Shown piece after piece: positions 22,016-34,742 of a DNA stretch of 64,000 nt; the stretch's first letter is position 1; each line of letters begins with the position of its first letter. Origin of the DNA: Phylloscopus collybita (taxonomy: Eukaryota; Chordata; Aves; Passeriformes; Phylloscopidae). The position numbers and the translations under genes were made by a program. The notes below the pieces were generated by a model. The model saw only the letters and a list, made by a program, of their open reading frames with translations. It was not told where the DNA came from and did no database searches. The stretch spans positions 9,500,001-9,564,000 of the forward strand of contig JAJNNQ010000027.1 in the NCBI GenBank assembly GCA_027886175.1, given 5' to 3'.

Positions 22016-25000
22016 TAGTACTCAGACTCCCAGTTGCAGACCGACCGCATTAAAAATGAACGGTGGGCCTTTTCCATAGGAAACCAATGTCTCCAGGCCA
22101 GGTTCCGAATGTCACTTTGAAGGAGCCCTTTGGCACTACAAGAGCAGACAAACTTCCATCTGGTGGCATATTGCATCTGGGAGATATCCTCATTTGTATG
22201 GAACTTCAGCAGTCATAACCACAGTGCCAGGCAGACAGCATTAGACAGGAACGGTGGTCCTTTTCCATGGGAAACCAAAGTCTCCACCCTAGGTTTCTGA
22301 TGGCAGTTTGTAGGAGGCCTTTGGAAACATAAGGGCAGAGAAACTTCCATCTGGTGTTTGATTGCACCTGGGAGATATTCGCATTTGTATGGAATTTTAG
22401 TGGAATTTTAGAAGGCAGAATCCCAGCGGCAGGCAGACAGAATTAGACATGAATAGTGGCCCATTTCCATGGGAAACCAAAGTATCCACCCCAGGTTCCT
22501 GATGTCATTTTCTAGGAGGCCTCTGGCACTACAAGAGGAGACAAACTTCCAACTGGTGGCATATTGCATCTGGGAGATATCCTCATTTGTATGTAATTTT
22601 AGTAGCCATAAGCCCAGTGGCAGGCAGACAGCATTAGACAGGAACCGTGGCCCTTTGCCATGGGAAACCAAAGTCTCCACCCCAGCTTCTTGATGTCAAT
22701 TTGTAGGAAGCCTTTTGCTCTACAGGGGCAGACAAACTTCCATTTGGTGGTAGATTGCAAGTGAGAGACATCTTCAATGGTATGGAATTTTATTGGAATT
22801 TAAATAGGCAGAAGCCTAGTGGCAGGCAAACATCATTAGACACGAACGCTGTCGCATTTCCATGGGAAACCAAAGTCTCCACTCCAGGTTCCTGATGTCA
22901 GTATGTAGGAGGCCTTTGGCACTACAAGGGCAGACAAAGTTCCGTCTGGTGGTTGATTGCATTGAGGAGATATCCTCATTTGTATGGAATTTCAGCAGGC
23001 AGAAGATCAGTGGCAGGCAGACAGCATAGGACACGAACAGTGGACCTTTTTCATGGGAAACCGAAGTCTCCACCCCAGGTTCCTGATGTCAGTTTTTAGG
23101 AGGCCTTTGGCACTACAAGGGCGAACAAACTTCGAACTGGTGGTAGATTCCATCTGGGAGATATCCTCATTTGTGAGGAATTTCAGCAGGCGTAACCCAG
23201 TGGCAGGCAGACAGCATTAGACAGGAACGGTACCCCTTTTCCATTGGAAACAAAGTCTCCATCCCACGTTCCTGATGTCAGTTTGTAGGAGGCATTTGGC
23301 ACTATAAGGGCAGACTAATTTCCAACTGGTTGTAGATTCCATCTGGGAGATATCCTCATTTGTATGGAACTTCAGCACTCATAACCACAATGCCAGGCTG
23401 ACAGCATTAGATACGAACGGTGGTCCTTTTCCATGGGAAACCAAAGTCTCTACCTCACGTTCCTGATGTCAGTTTTTCGGAGGCCTTTGGCACTACACGG
23501 GCAGACAAACTTACACCTCGTGGTAGATTGCACCTTGGAGATATCCTCATTTGTATGGAACTTCAGCACTCATAACCACAATGCCAGGCTGACAGCATTA
23601 GATACGAACGGTGGTCCTTTCCCATGGGAAACCAAAGTCTCCACCCCTGGTTCCTGATGTCAGTTTTTTAGGAGGCCTTTTCCACTACAAGGGCAGACAA
23701 TCTTCCATCTGGTGGTAAATTGCATCTGCGAGATATCCTCACTTGTATGGAAGTTTAGGAGGCATACGCCCAGTGGCAGGCACACAGCATTAGGCATGAA
23801 CAGTGGCTCTTTTTCATGGGAAACCAAATTATCCATCCTACGTTTCAGATGTCAGTTTATAGGAGACCTTTGGCAATACAAGGGCAGAGAAACTTCAAAC
23901 CGGGGGTAGATTGCACCTGCGAGATATTCTCATTTGTATAGAATTTTAGAGGAATTTTAGTACGCAGAATCCCAGTGGCAGGCAGACAGAATTAGACATG
24001 AATAGTGGCCGTTTTCCAGGGGAAACCAAAGTCTCCAGGCCAGGTTCCTGATGTCAGTTTTTAGGAGGCCTTTTGCACTACAAGAACAGACAAACTTCCA
24101 ACTGGTGGCATATTGCATCTTGGAGATATCTTCATTTGTATGGAGTTTTAGTGGAATTAAAGTAGGCAGAAGCCCAGTGGCAAGTAGACAGCATTAAACA
24201 CCAACGGTGGCCCATTTCCATGGGAAACCAATGTCTCCGCCCCTGGTTTCTGATGTCACTTTGTAGGAAGCCTTTGGCTCTACATGGGCAGATAAACTTC
24301 CATCTGGTGGTAGATGGCACCAGGGAGACATCCTCATTTGTATGTAATTTTAGTAGCCATAAGCCCAGTGACAGGCAGACAGAATTAGACAAGAACACTG
24401 GTCCATTTCCATGGGAAACCAACTTCTCTCCCCCAGGTTCCTAATGTCAGTTTGAAAGAGGCCTTTGGAACTACAAGGGCAGACAAACTTCCATCTGGTG
24501 GTAGATTGCACCTGGGAGATATCCTCATTTGTAGAGAATTTTATCGGAATTTTAGTAGGCATAAGCCCAGTGGCTGGCAGAGAGCATTAGACATGAACGG
24601 TGGCCCATTTCCTTGGGAAACCAAAGTCTCCATCTCACGTTCCTGATGTCAGTTTGTAGGAGGCCTTTGGTACTACAAGGGCAGACATACTTGTATCTTG
24701 TGGTTGATTGCATCGCGGAGATATCCTCATTTTTATGGAACTTCAGCAGTCATAACCACTGTACCAGGCAGACAGCATTAGACAGGAACAGTGGTCGTTT
24801 TCCATGGGAAACCAAAGTCTCCACACTACGTTCCCGATGTCAGGTTTTAGGAGGCCTTTGGCAGTACATGGGAAGACAAACTTCCGTCTGGTGGTTGATT
24901 TCATCGGGGAGATATCCTCATTTGTATGGAATTTCAGCCGGTAGAAGCCCAGTGGCAGGCAGACAGCATTAGACATGAACGGTGGCCCTTTTCCATGGGA

Positions 25001-28000
25001 AACGGAAGTCTCCAACCCAGGCTTCTGATGTCGGTTTTTAGGAGGCCTTTGGCATTAAAAGTGTAGACAAACTTCCATCTGGAGGGAAATTGCATTTGGG
25101 AGATATCCTCATACGTATGGAATTTTAGTAGGCATATACCCACTGGCAGGCTGCAGCATTAGACATGAACAATGGGCCTTTTCCATGGAAAAACAAATTA
25201 TCCATCCTATGTTCCTGATGTCATTTTTTAGGAGGCCTTTGGCAATACAAGAGCAGACAAACTTCCACCTGGTGGAAATTTGCACCTAAGAGATATTCTC
25301 ATTTGTAAAGTATTGTAGACGAAATTTAGTACGCAGATTCCAAGCGGCAGGCAGACATAGTTAGACATGAATAGTGGCCCTTTTCCAGGGGAAATGAAAG
25401 TCTGCAGGCCAGGTTCCTGATGTCAGTTTTTTGGAGGCCTTTTGCACTACAAGAACAGACAAACTTCCAACTGGTGGCATATTGCATCTTGGAGATATCC
25501 TCATTTGGATGGAATTTTAGTGGAATTAAAGTAGGCAGAAGCCCAGTGGCAAGTAGACAGCATTAAACACCCACGGTGGCCCATTTCCATGGGAAACCAA
25601 AGTCTCCACTCCAGGTTCCTGGTGTAAGTTTGTAGGAGGCCTTTGGAACTACAAGGGCAGATAAACTTCCAACTGGTGGTAGATTCCATCTGGGAGATAT
25701 CCTCATTTCTCTGGAATTTCAGCAGGCATAAGCCCAGTGGCAGACAGACAGCATTAGACAGGAACGGTGGCCCTTTTCCATAGAAAACCAAAATCTCCAC
25801 CCCACGTTACTGATGTCAATTTGCAGGAGGCCTTTGGCACTACAAGGGCTACATACTTCCATCTCGTTGTATATTCCATTACTGAGATATCCTTCTTTGT
25901 ATGGAATTTTATTGGAATTTTAGTATGCAGAAGCCGAGTAGCCAGCAAACAGCATCTGACAAGAACTGTGGCCCTTTTCCATGGGAAATAAAAGTCTCCA
26001 CCCAACATTCCTGATGTCCGTTTGTAGGAGGCCTTTGGAACTACAAGGCCAGGAAAATTTCCAACTGGTGGTAGATTGCATCTGGAAGACATCCTCATTT
26101 GTATGCAATATTAGCAGCCATAAGCCCAGTGGCAGGCAGACAGCATTAGATTTGCACGGTGGTCCTTTTCCATGGGAAACCAAGGTCACCACCTCACGTT
26201 CCTGAATGTCAGTTTGTAGGAGGCCTTTGGCACTACAAGGGCAGCCAAAATTCTATCTGGTGGTAGATTCTACCTGGGAGATGTCCTCATTTGTATGGAA
26301 ATTCTTCAGGCATGAGCCCAGTGGCAGGCAGACAGCATTAGATTTGAACGGTGGCCCTTTTCCATGGGAAACCAAAGTCTCCACCTCACGTTCCTGATGA
26401 CAATTTGTAGAAGGCCTTTGGAATTACACGGGAAGACAAACTTCCATCTGGTAGTAGATTGTTCCTGGGAGATATCCTCATTTCTATGCAATTTTAGAAG
26501 GGAGAACCACAGTGGCAGGTAGACTGCATTAGACACGAACAGTGGCCCCTTTCCATGGGAAACCAAAGTCTTCACTCCAGGTTCCTGATGTCTGTGTGCT
26601 GGAAACCTTAACACTGCAAGGGAAGACAAACATCCAAGTGGTGGTGGATTCTATCTGGGAGATATCCCCATTTGTATGGAATTTAAGACGGCATAAGCCC
26701 AGTGGCCGGCAGACAGCATTAGACAAAAACGGTGGCATTTTTCCATGGGAAACCAAAGTCTCCACCTCACGTTCCTGATGTCAGTTTGTAAGAGGCCTTA
26801 GGCACTACAAAGGCAAAGGAAAATTAATCTGGTGATAGATTGCACCAGGGAGATATCCTCATTTGAATGGAATTTTAGTGGAATTTTAGTCGGCAGAATC
26901 CGAAAAGTCGCCAGATAGCATTAGACAGGAACGGTGGCCCTTTTCCATGGGAAACCAAAGTCTCCACCTCACGTTCCTGATGTCAGTTTGTAGGATGCCT
27001 TTGGCACTACAAAGGCAGATAAACTTCCATCTGGTGGTAGATTCCATCTGGGAGATATCCTCATTTTTGTGGAATTTCAGCAGGCATGAGCCTAGTTCCA
27101 GGCAGACTGCATTAGACACTAACGGTGACCCTTTTCAATGGGACACCAAAGTGTCCACCTCACGTTCCTTATGTCAGTTTATAGGAGGCCTTTGGAACTA
27201 CAAGGGCACACAAACTTCCATCTCTTGGGAGAATGCAACTGCGAGATATCCTCATTTGCATGGAATTTAAGTGGAATTCTTGTGGGCAGAATCCCAGCGG
27301 CACATAGCGAGCATTAGACACGAACAGTGGCCCTTTTCCATGGGAAATCAACGTCTCCACCTCACGTTCTTTATATCAGTTACTATGAGGCCTTTGGCAC
27401 TACAAGGGCAGACAAAATTCCATCTGCTGGTAGATTCCACCTGGGAGATATCCTCTGTTGTATGGAATTTCAGCAGGCATATGCCCAGTTGCAGGCAGAC
27501 AGCATTAGACAAGAACGGTGGCCTTTTTCATGGGAAACCAAAGTCTCCACCCCACATTCCTGATGGAAATTTATACGAGGCTTTTGGCACAATAAGGGCA
27601 GACAAACTTCCAACTGGTGGTAGATTGCACGTGAGAGATATCTTCATTTGCATGGAATTTTAGTGGAATTTTAGTAGGCAGAATCCCAATGATCGGCAGA
27701 GAGCATAAGACACAAACGGTGTCCCTTTTCCATCAGACACGAAGGTCTCTACCCCAGTCTCCTGATGTCAGTTGCTGGGAGGCCTTTGGCACTACAAGGC
27801 TAGAAAAACTTCCACCTGGTGGTAGATTGCATCTGGGAGATATCCTCATTTGTATGCAATTTTAGCAGGCAGAAGCCGAGTGGCAGGCAGACAACATTAG
27901 ACACAAACGGTGGCCATTTTCCATAGGAAACCAAAGTCTCCACCTCACATTCCTGATGTCAATTTGTAGGAGGCCTTTGGCATTACAAGGGCAAACAAAA

Positions 28001-28138
28001 CTCCATCTCGTGGGAGAATGCAACTGCGAGATATCCTCATTTGCATGGAATTTAAGTGGAATTCTTGTGTGCAGAATCCCAGCGGCAGGTAGAGAGCATT
28101 AGACACGAACGGTGGCTCTTTTCCATGGGACACCAAAG
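22016..28138 (+). repeat. More divergent satellite monomers next to the inversion
   Basis: Monomers here are less alike than at 7-22 kb and several lack GATATC. A segment at about 23930-24230 is repeated at about 25310-25600 (shared GGAATTAAAGTAGGCAG and GTGGCAAGTAGACAGC). From 26.0 kb on, a CACCTCACGTTCCTGATG variant dominates. About 26310-27663 has an inverted partner at about 34743-36096 with paired positions summing to about 62,406. No gene is visible. Confidence 0.9.
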
Positions 28139-28144
28139 CAGGGC
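28136..28144. other. Orientation switch of the satellite array
   Basis: The last plus-oriented monomer is cut just after CCATGGGACACCAAAG (ends 28138). The sequence continues with GGGCTATGCCTGCTAAAATT, which is internal to a minus-oriented monomer. There is no spacer or foreign sequence, and CA at 28139-28140 cannot be assigned. The two sides are not mirror images at the joint, so it is a simple inversion or end-joining breakpoint rather than a perfect palindrome centre. Confidence 0.9.
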
Positions 28145-31100
28145 TATGCCTGCTAAAATTCCATACAAATGAGGATCTCTCGCAGATGCAATTTACCACA
28201 AGATGGAAGTTTGCCTGACCTTGTAGTGGCAAAGGCCTACTAAAATCTGACATCGGGAACGTGGTGTGGAGACTTTGGTTTCCCATGGAAAAGGACTACC
28301 GTTCGTGTCTAATGCTGTCTGCCTGGCACTGTGGTTATGACTGCTGAAGTTCCATACAAATGAGGTTATCTCCCAGGTGCAATCTACAACCAGGTGGAAG
28401 TTTGTCTGCCCTTGTAGTGCCAAAGGCCTCCTAAAAAGGAACATCAGAAACGCGGGCTGGAGACTTTGGTTTCCCATAGAAATGGGCCACCGTTCGTGTC
28501 TAATGCTGTCTGCCTGCCACTGGCCTACTTCCTACTAAAATTCCACTAAAATTCCAAAAAAAAATGAGGATTTCTCCCAGGTGCAATCTACAACCAGATG
28601 GAAGTTTCTCTGCCCTTATATTGGAAAACACCTCCTACAAAGTGACATCAGCAACGTGGGGTGGAGATTTTGAATTCCCATGGAAAAGGGCCACCGTTCG
28701 TGTCTAACGATGTCTGCCTCCCACTGGGGTTATGCCTGCTGAAATTCCATACAAATGAGAATATCTCCCAGATGGAATCTACCACCAGTTGGAAGTTTGT
28801 CTGCCCTTGTAGTGCTAAAGGCCTCCTAAATACTGACATCAGGAACGTGGATTTGACTTTGGTTTCCCATGGAAAAGGGGCACCGTTTGTGCCTAATGCA
28901 ATGTGCCTGCCGCTGGGCTTATGCCTAGTAAAATTCCATGCAAATGAGGATATCTCCCACATGGAATTTACCATCAGATGGAAGTTTGTCTGCCCTTGTA
29001 GTGGCAAAGGCCTCCTAAAAAACTGACATCAGGAACCAGGGGTGGAGATTTTTGTTTCCCATGGAAAAGGGCCACCATTCGTGTCTAATGCTGTCTGCCT
29101 TCCACTGGGGTTATGCCTGCTGAAATTCCAAAGATATTTGGAAATCTCTCCAATGCAATCAACCACCTGACGGAAGTTTATCTGCCCCTGTAGTGCCAAA
29201 GGCCTCTTAAACACTGACATCCGGAACCCGGAGTGGAGACTTTGGTTTCCCATGGAAATGGGCCACCGTTCGTTCCTAATGCTGTCTGCCTGCCACTGGG
29301 TTTCTTCCAACTAAAATTCCACTAAAATTCCGCAGAAATAAGGATATCTCCCAAGCGCAATCTATAACCAGATGGAAGAATCTCTCCCCCTGTAGTACCA
29401 AAGCTCTCCTAAGAAACTGACATCAGAAACCAGGGGTGGAGACTTTGTTTTCCCATGGAAATGGGCCAGCGATCGTGTCTAATGCTATCTGCCTGCCACT
29501 GGGCTTATGGCTACTGAAATTACATACAAATGAGGATATCACCCAGATGCAATATGCCACCAGTTGCAAGTTTGTCTGCTCTTGTAGTGCCAAAGGCATC
29601 CTAAAAACGGACATCAGGAACGTGGGGTGGAGACTTTGTTTTCCCCTGGAAAACGGCCACTATTCATGTCTAATTCTGTGTGCCTGCAGCTGGGATTCTG
29701 CGTACTAAAATTCCTCTAAAATTCTATACAAATGGGAATATTTCCCAGGTGCAATCCTCCCCCAGTTTGAAGTTTCTCTGCCCTTGTAGTGCCAAAGGGC
29801 TCCTATAAACTGACATCTGAAACATAGGATGGATAATTTGGTTTCCCATGGAAAAGGGCCACTGTTCATGCCTAATGCTGTGTGCCTGCCACTGGGCGTA
29901 TGACTGCTAAAATTCCATACAAATGAGGATATCTCGCAGATGCAATTTACCACGAGATGGAATTTTGTCTGCCCTTGTAGTGGCGAGAGCCCCCTAAAAA
30001 ACTGACATCAGAAACCAGGCGTAGAGACTTTGGTTTCCCATGGAAAAGGACCACCGTTCGTATCTAATGCTGTCTGCCTGGCACTGTGGTGATGACTGCT
30101 GAAGTTCCATACAAATGAGGATATCTCCCAGGTGCAATCTACCACCAGGTGGAACTTTGTCTGCCCTCGTAGTGCCAAAGGCCTCCAAAAAACTGACATC
30201 AGGAACGTGAGGTAGAGACTATGGTTTCCCATGGAAAAGGTCCACCGTTCGTTTCTAATGCTGTCTGCCTGGCTTTGAGATTATGAGTGCTGAAGTTCCA
30301 TACAAATGAGGATATCTCCCAGGTGCAATCTACCACCAGATGGATGTTTGTCTGCCCTTGTAGTGCCAAAGGCCTCCTAAAAACTGACATCAGGAACGTG
30401 GGGTGAAGACTTTGGTTTCCCATGGAAAAGGGCCACCGTTTGTGTCTAAGGCTATGTGGCTGCCACTGGGCTTATGCCTAGTAAAATTCCATACAAATGA
30501 GGATATTTCCCAGATGGAATCTACCACCACTTGAAAGTTTGTCTGCCCTTGTAATGCCAACGGCCTCCTACAAACTGACATCAGGAATCTGGAGAGGATG
30601 CTTTGGTTTCCCATGGAATAGGGCCACCCTTTGTGTTTAATGCTGTCTCTTTGCCACTGGGCTTATGACTACTGAAATTACATACAAATGAGGATATCTC
30701 CCAGATGCAATATGCCAACAGATGGAAGTTTGTCTGCTCTTGCAGTGCCAAAGGTCTCGTTCAAAGTGATATCTGGAACCTGGCCTGGAACTTTGGTTTC
30801 CCATGGAAAAGGCCCACCGTTCGTCTTTAATGCTGTCGGTCTGCAACTGGGCTTCTGAGTACTAAAATTCCACTAAAATTCCATACAAATGAGGACATCT
30901 CCATGGTGCAATCTACCACCAGTTGGAAGTTTTTCTGCCCTTGTAGTGCCAAAGGCCTCCTAGAAACTGACATCAGGAACGTGAGGTGGAGACTTTGGTT
31001 TCCCAAGGAAATTGGCCACAGTTCGTGTCTAATGCTTTCTGCCTGCCACTGGGCTTATGCCTGCTGAAATTCCAAAGATATTTGGAAATCTCTCCGATGC

Positions 31101-34100
31101 AATCAACCACCTGACGGAAGTTTGTCTGCCCCTGTGGTGCCAAATGCCTCCTAAAAACTGACATCAGGAACCTGGAGTGGAGACTTTGGTTTCCCATGGA
31201 AATGGGCCAGCGTTCCTGTCCAATGCTGTCTGCCTGGCACTGTGGTTATGACTGAAGGAATTCCATACAAAACAGGATATCTCCCAGGTGCAATCTACAC
31301 CAGGTGGAAGTTTGTCAGCCCTTGTAGTGCCAAAGGCTACCTAGAAACTGACATCCGGAACGTGGGGTGGACACTTTGGTTTCCCAAGGAAATGGGCCAC
31401 CGTTCGTGTCTAATGCTCTCTGCCTGCCACTGGGCTTATGGCTACTGAAATTACATACAAATGAGGATATCTCCCAGATTCAATATGCCACCAGATGGAA
31501 GTTTGTCTGCTCTTGTAGTGCCAAAGGCCTCCTAGAAACGGACATCAGGAACGTGGGGTGGAGACTTTGGTTTCCCATGGAAATGGGGCACCGTTTGTGT
31601 CTAATGCTCTGTGCTTGCCACTGGGCTTATGCCTAGTAAAATTCCATACAAATGGGATATCTCCCAGATGGAATTTACCATCAGATGGAAGTTTGTCTGC
31701 CCTTGTAGTGGCACAGGCCTCCTACAAACTGACATCAGAAACCAGGGGTGGAGATTTTCGTTTCCCATTGAAAAGGGCCACCGTTCGTGTCTAATGGTGT
31801 CTGCCTGCCACTGGGGTTATGCCTGCTGAAATTCCTCACAAATGAGGATATCTCCCTGATGGAATCTACCACCAGTTGGAAGTATGTTTGCCCTTATAGT
31901 GCCAAACTCCTCGTAAAAACTGAAATGAGGAATGTGGGTTGGAGACTTTGGTTTCCCAAGGAAATTGGCCATAGTTCGTGTCTAATGCTGTCTGTTTGCC
32001 ACTGGGCTTCTGCCTGCTGAAATTCCAAAGATATTTGGTAATCTCTCCGATGCAATCAACCACCTGACGGAAGTTTATCTGCCCCTGTAGTGCCAAAGGC
32101 CTCCTAAAAACTGACATTAGGAATCTGGAGTGGAGACTTTGGTTTCCCATGGAAATGGGCCAGCGTTCCTGTCTAATGCTGTCTGCCTGGCACTGTGGTT
32201 ATGGCTGCTGAAATTCTATACAAATGAGGATATCTCCCAGGTGCAATCTACCACCAGGTGGAAGTATGTCTGCACTTGTAGTGGCAAAGGCCTCCTAGAA
32301 ACAGACATCAGGAACGTGGGGTGGAGACTTTGGTTTCCCATGGAAATGGGCCACCGTTAGTGTTTAATGCTGTCTACATGCCACTGGGCTTCTGCCTACT
32401 TTAATTCCACTAAAATTCCATACAAATGAGGATATCTCCAAGATGCAATATGCCACCAGTTGGACGTTTGTCTGTTCTTGTAGTGCAAAATGCCTCCTAA
32501 AAACTATCATCAGGAACCAGGCGTGGAGACTTTGGTTTCCCATGGAAAAGGACCTCCGTTCATATCTAATGCTGTCTGCCTGGCATTGTGGTTATGAGTG
32601 CTGAAGTTCCATAAAAATGAGGATATCTCCCCGGTGCAATCTACCACCAGGTAGATGTTCATCTGCCCTTATAGTGCTAAACACGTCCTAAAAACTGACA
32701 TCAGGAACGTGGGTTGGAGACTTTGGTTTCCCATGGAAAAGGGGCACCTTTTGTGTCTAATGCTATGTGCCTGCCACTGCGCTTATGCCGGGTAAAATTC
32801 CATACAAATGCGGATATCTCCCAGGTGGAATTTACCATCAGGTGGAAGTTTGTCTGCCCTTGTAGTGGCAAAGGCCTCCTAATAATCTGACATCAGGAAC
32901 CAGGGGTGGAGATTTTTTTTTCCCATTGAAAAGGGCCAGCGTTCGTGTCTAATGCTGCCTGCCTGCCACTGATCTTCTGCCTGCTGAAATTCCAAAGATA
33001 GTTGGAAATCTCTCCGATGCAATCAACCACCTGACGGAAGTTTATCGGCCCCTGTAGTGCCAAAGGCCTCCTAAAAACTGACATCCGGAACCTGGATTGG
33101 AGACTTTGGTTTCCCATGGAAATGGGCCTGCGTTCTTGTCTAATGCTGTCTGCCTGGCACTGTGGTGATGACTGCTGAAGTTCCATACAAATGAGGATAT
33201 CTCTCAGGTGCAATCTACCACCAGGTGGAAGTTTGTCTGCCCTTGTAGTGCCAATGGCCTCCTAGAAACGGACATCAGGAACGTGGGGTGGAGACTTTGT
33301 TTTCCCATGGAAATGGGCCACCGTTCGTGTCTAATGCTGTCTGCCTGCCAATGAGCTTCTGCCTTCTGAAATTCCAAAAAAATTTGTAAATCTCTCCAAT
33401 GTAATCAACCACCTGACGGAAGTTTGTCTGCCCCTGTAGTGCCAAAGGCCTCCTACAAATTTACATGAGGAGCCTGGAGTGGAGACTTTGGTTTCCCATG
33501 GAAAAGGGCCAGCGTTCGTGTCTAATGCTGTCTGCCCGCCACAGGTTTGTGGCTACTGAAATTACATACAAATGAGGATATCTCCCAGATTCAATATGCC
33601 ACCAGTTGGAACTTTGTCTGCTCTTGTAGTGCAAAAGGCCTCCTATAACTGACATCAGGAACCTGGCCTGGAGACGTTGTTTTCCCCTGGAAAAGGGCCA
33701 CTATTCATGTCTAATTCTGTCTGCCTGCCGCTGGGATTCTGCGTACTAAAATTGCTCTAAAATTCTATACAAATGAGAATATCTCGCAGGTGCAATCTAC
33801 CACCAGGTGGAAGTTTGTCCGCCCTTGTAGTGCCAAAGGCCTCCTAGAAACGGACATCAGGAACGCGGGGTGGAGACTTTGGTTTCCCATACAAATGGGC
33901 CACCGTTTGTGTCTAATGCTGTCTTCCTGCCACTGGGCTTCTTCCTACTAAAATTCCACTAAAATTCCATAGAAATGAGGATATCTCCCAGGTGCAATCT
34001 ACAACCAGATGGAAGTTTCTCTGCCCTTATATTGGAAAAAGCCTCCTATAAAGTGACATCAGCAACGTGGGGTGGAGATTTTGTTTCCCATAAAAAAGGG

Positions 34101-34742
34101 CCATCGTTCGTGTCTAATGCTCTCTGCCTGCCACTGGCGTTATGCCTGCTGAAATTCCACTAAAATGAGGATATCTCCCAGATGGAATCTCCCACCACTT
34201 GGAAGTTTGTCTGCCCTTTTAGTGACAAAGTCCTCCTAAAAACTGGCATCAGGAACATGGGGTGGAGACTTTGGTTTCCCAAGGCAATGGGCTACCGTTC
34301 TTGTCTAATGCTGTTTGCCTTCCAATGGGCTTCTGCCTGCTGAAATCCAAAAATATTTTGAAATCTCTCCAATGCAATCAACAACCTGACGGAAATTTGT
34401 CTGCCCTTGAAGTGCCAAAGGCCTCCTAAAAACTGACATCAGGAACCTGGAGTGGAGATTTTGGTTTCCCATGGAAATGGGCCACTATTCATGTCTAATT
34501 CCTTCTTCCTGCCGCTGGGATTCTGCCTACTAAAATTCCACTAAAATTCCATGCAAATGAAGATATCTCTCACGTGCAATCTACCACCAGTTGGAAGTTT
34601 GTCTACCCTTATCGTGCCAAAAGCCTCGTATAAATTTACATCGGGAATGTGGGGTGGAGACTTTGGTTTCCCATGAAAAAGGCCACCGTTCTTGTCTAAT
34701 GCTGTCTGCCTGCAACTGGGCTTCTTCCTACTAAAATTCCAC
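28139..34742 (-). repeat. Divergent right-arm satellite with a hairpin-bearing monomer subfamily
   Basis: Heterogeneous monomers without an obvious long tandem duplication. A distinct subfamily replaces ACAAATGAGGATATC with AAAGATATTTGGAAATC, creating TTCCAAA-GATA-TTTGGAA (29126-29143), and is paired with CAACCACCTGACGGAAG. It recurs near 31070, 32023, 32990, 33372 and 34345, sometimes with a broken dyad, and later at 40415, 42546, 44506, 51357 and 53321. I did not see it in the left arm. Confidence 0.8.

Larger units (their letters stand above)
6828..28138 (+). repeat. Satellite array, plus orientation (left arm)
   Basis: About 21 kb of tandem monomers in one orientation. Neighbouring CCATGGGAAACC anchors are 191 bp apart (for example the starts at 7015, 7206, 7397) or about 202 bp. 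The longer class carries an extra AGTGGAATTTT, giving GGAATTTTAGTGGAATTTTAG where the short class has one copy. Most monomers keep EcoRV (GATATC), NcoI (CCATGG) and StuI (AGGCCT) sites. No host gene, tRNA, rRNA or CRISPR array is visible. Open frames of 60-130 codons on both strands come from the repeat, and since 191 is not divisible by three they cannot continue across monomers. Sub-blocks are listed separately. Confidence 0.95.

Noticed and set aside
6834..28138. Many 60-130 codon frames beginning MGNQSLHP or METLVSHG on opposite strands
   Set aside because: Each monomer happens to be open in one frame per strand. 191 is not a multiple of three, so frames shift at every monomer, and the peptides resemble each other only because the DNA repeats. 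No evidence of translation.
28100..28180. Perfect palindrome or cruciform at the inversion point
   Set aside because: The sequences on the two sides belong to different parts of the monomer and are not complementary across the joint.
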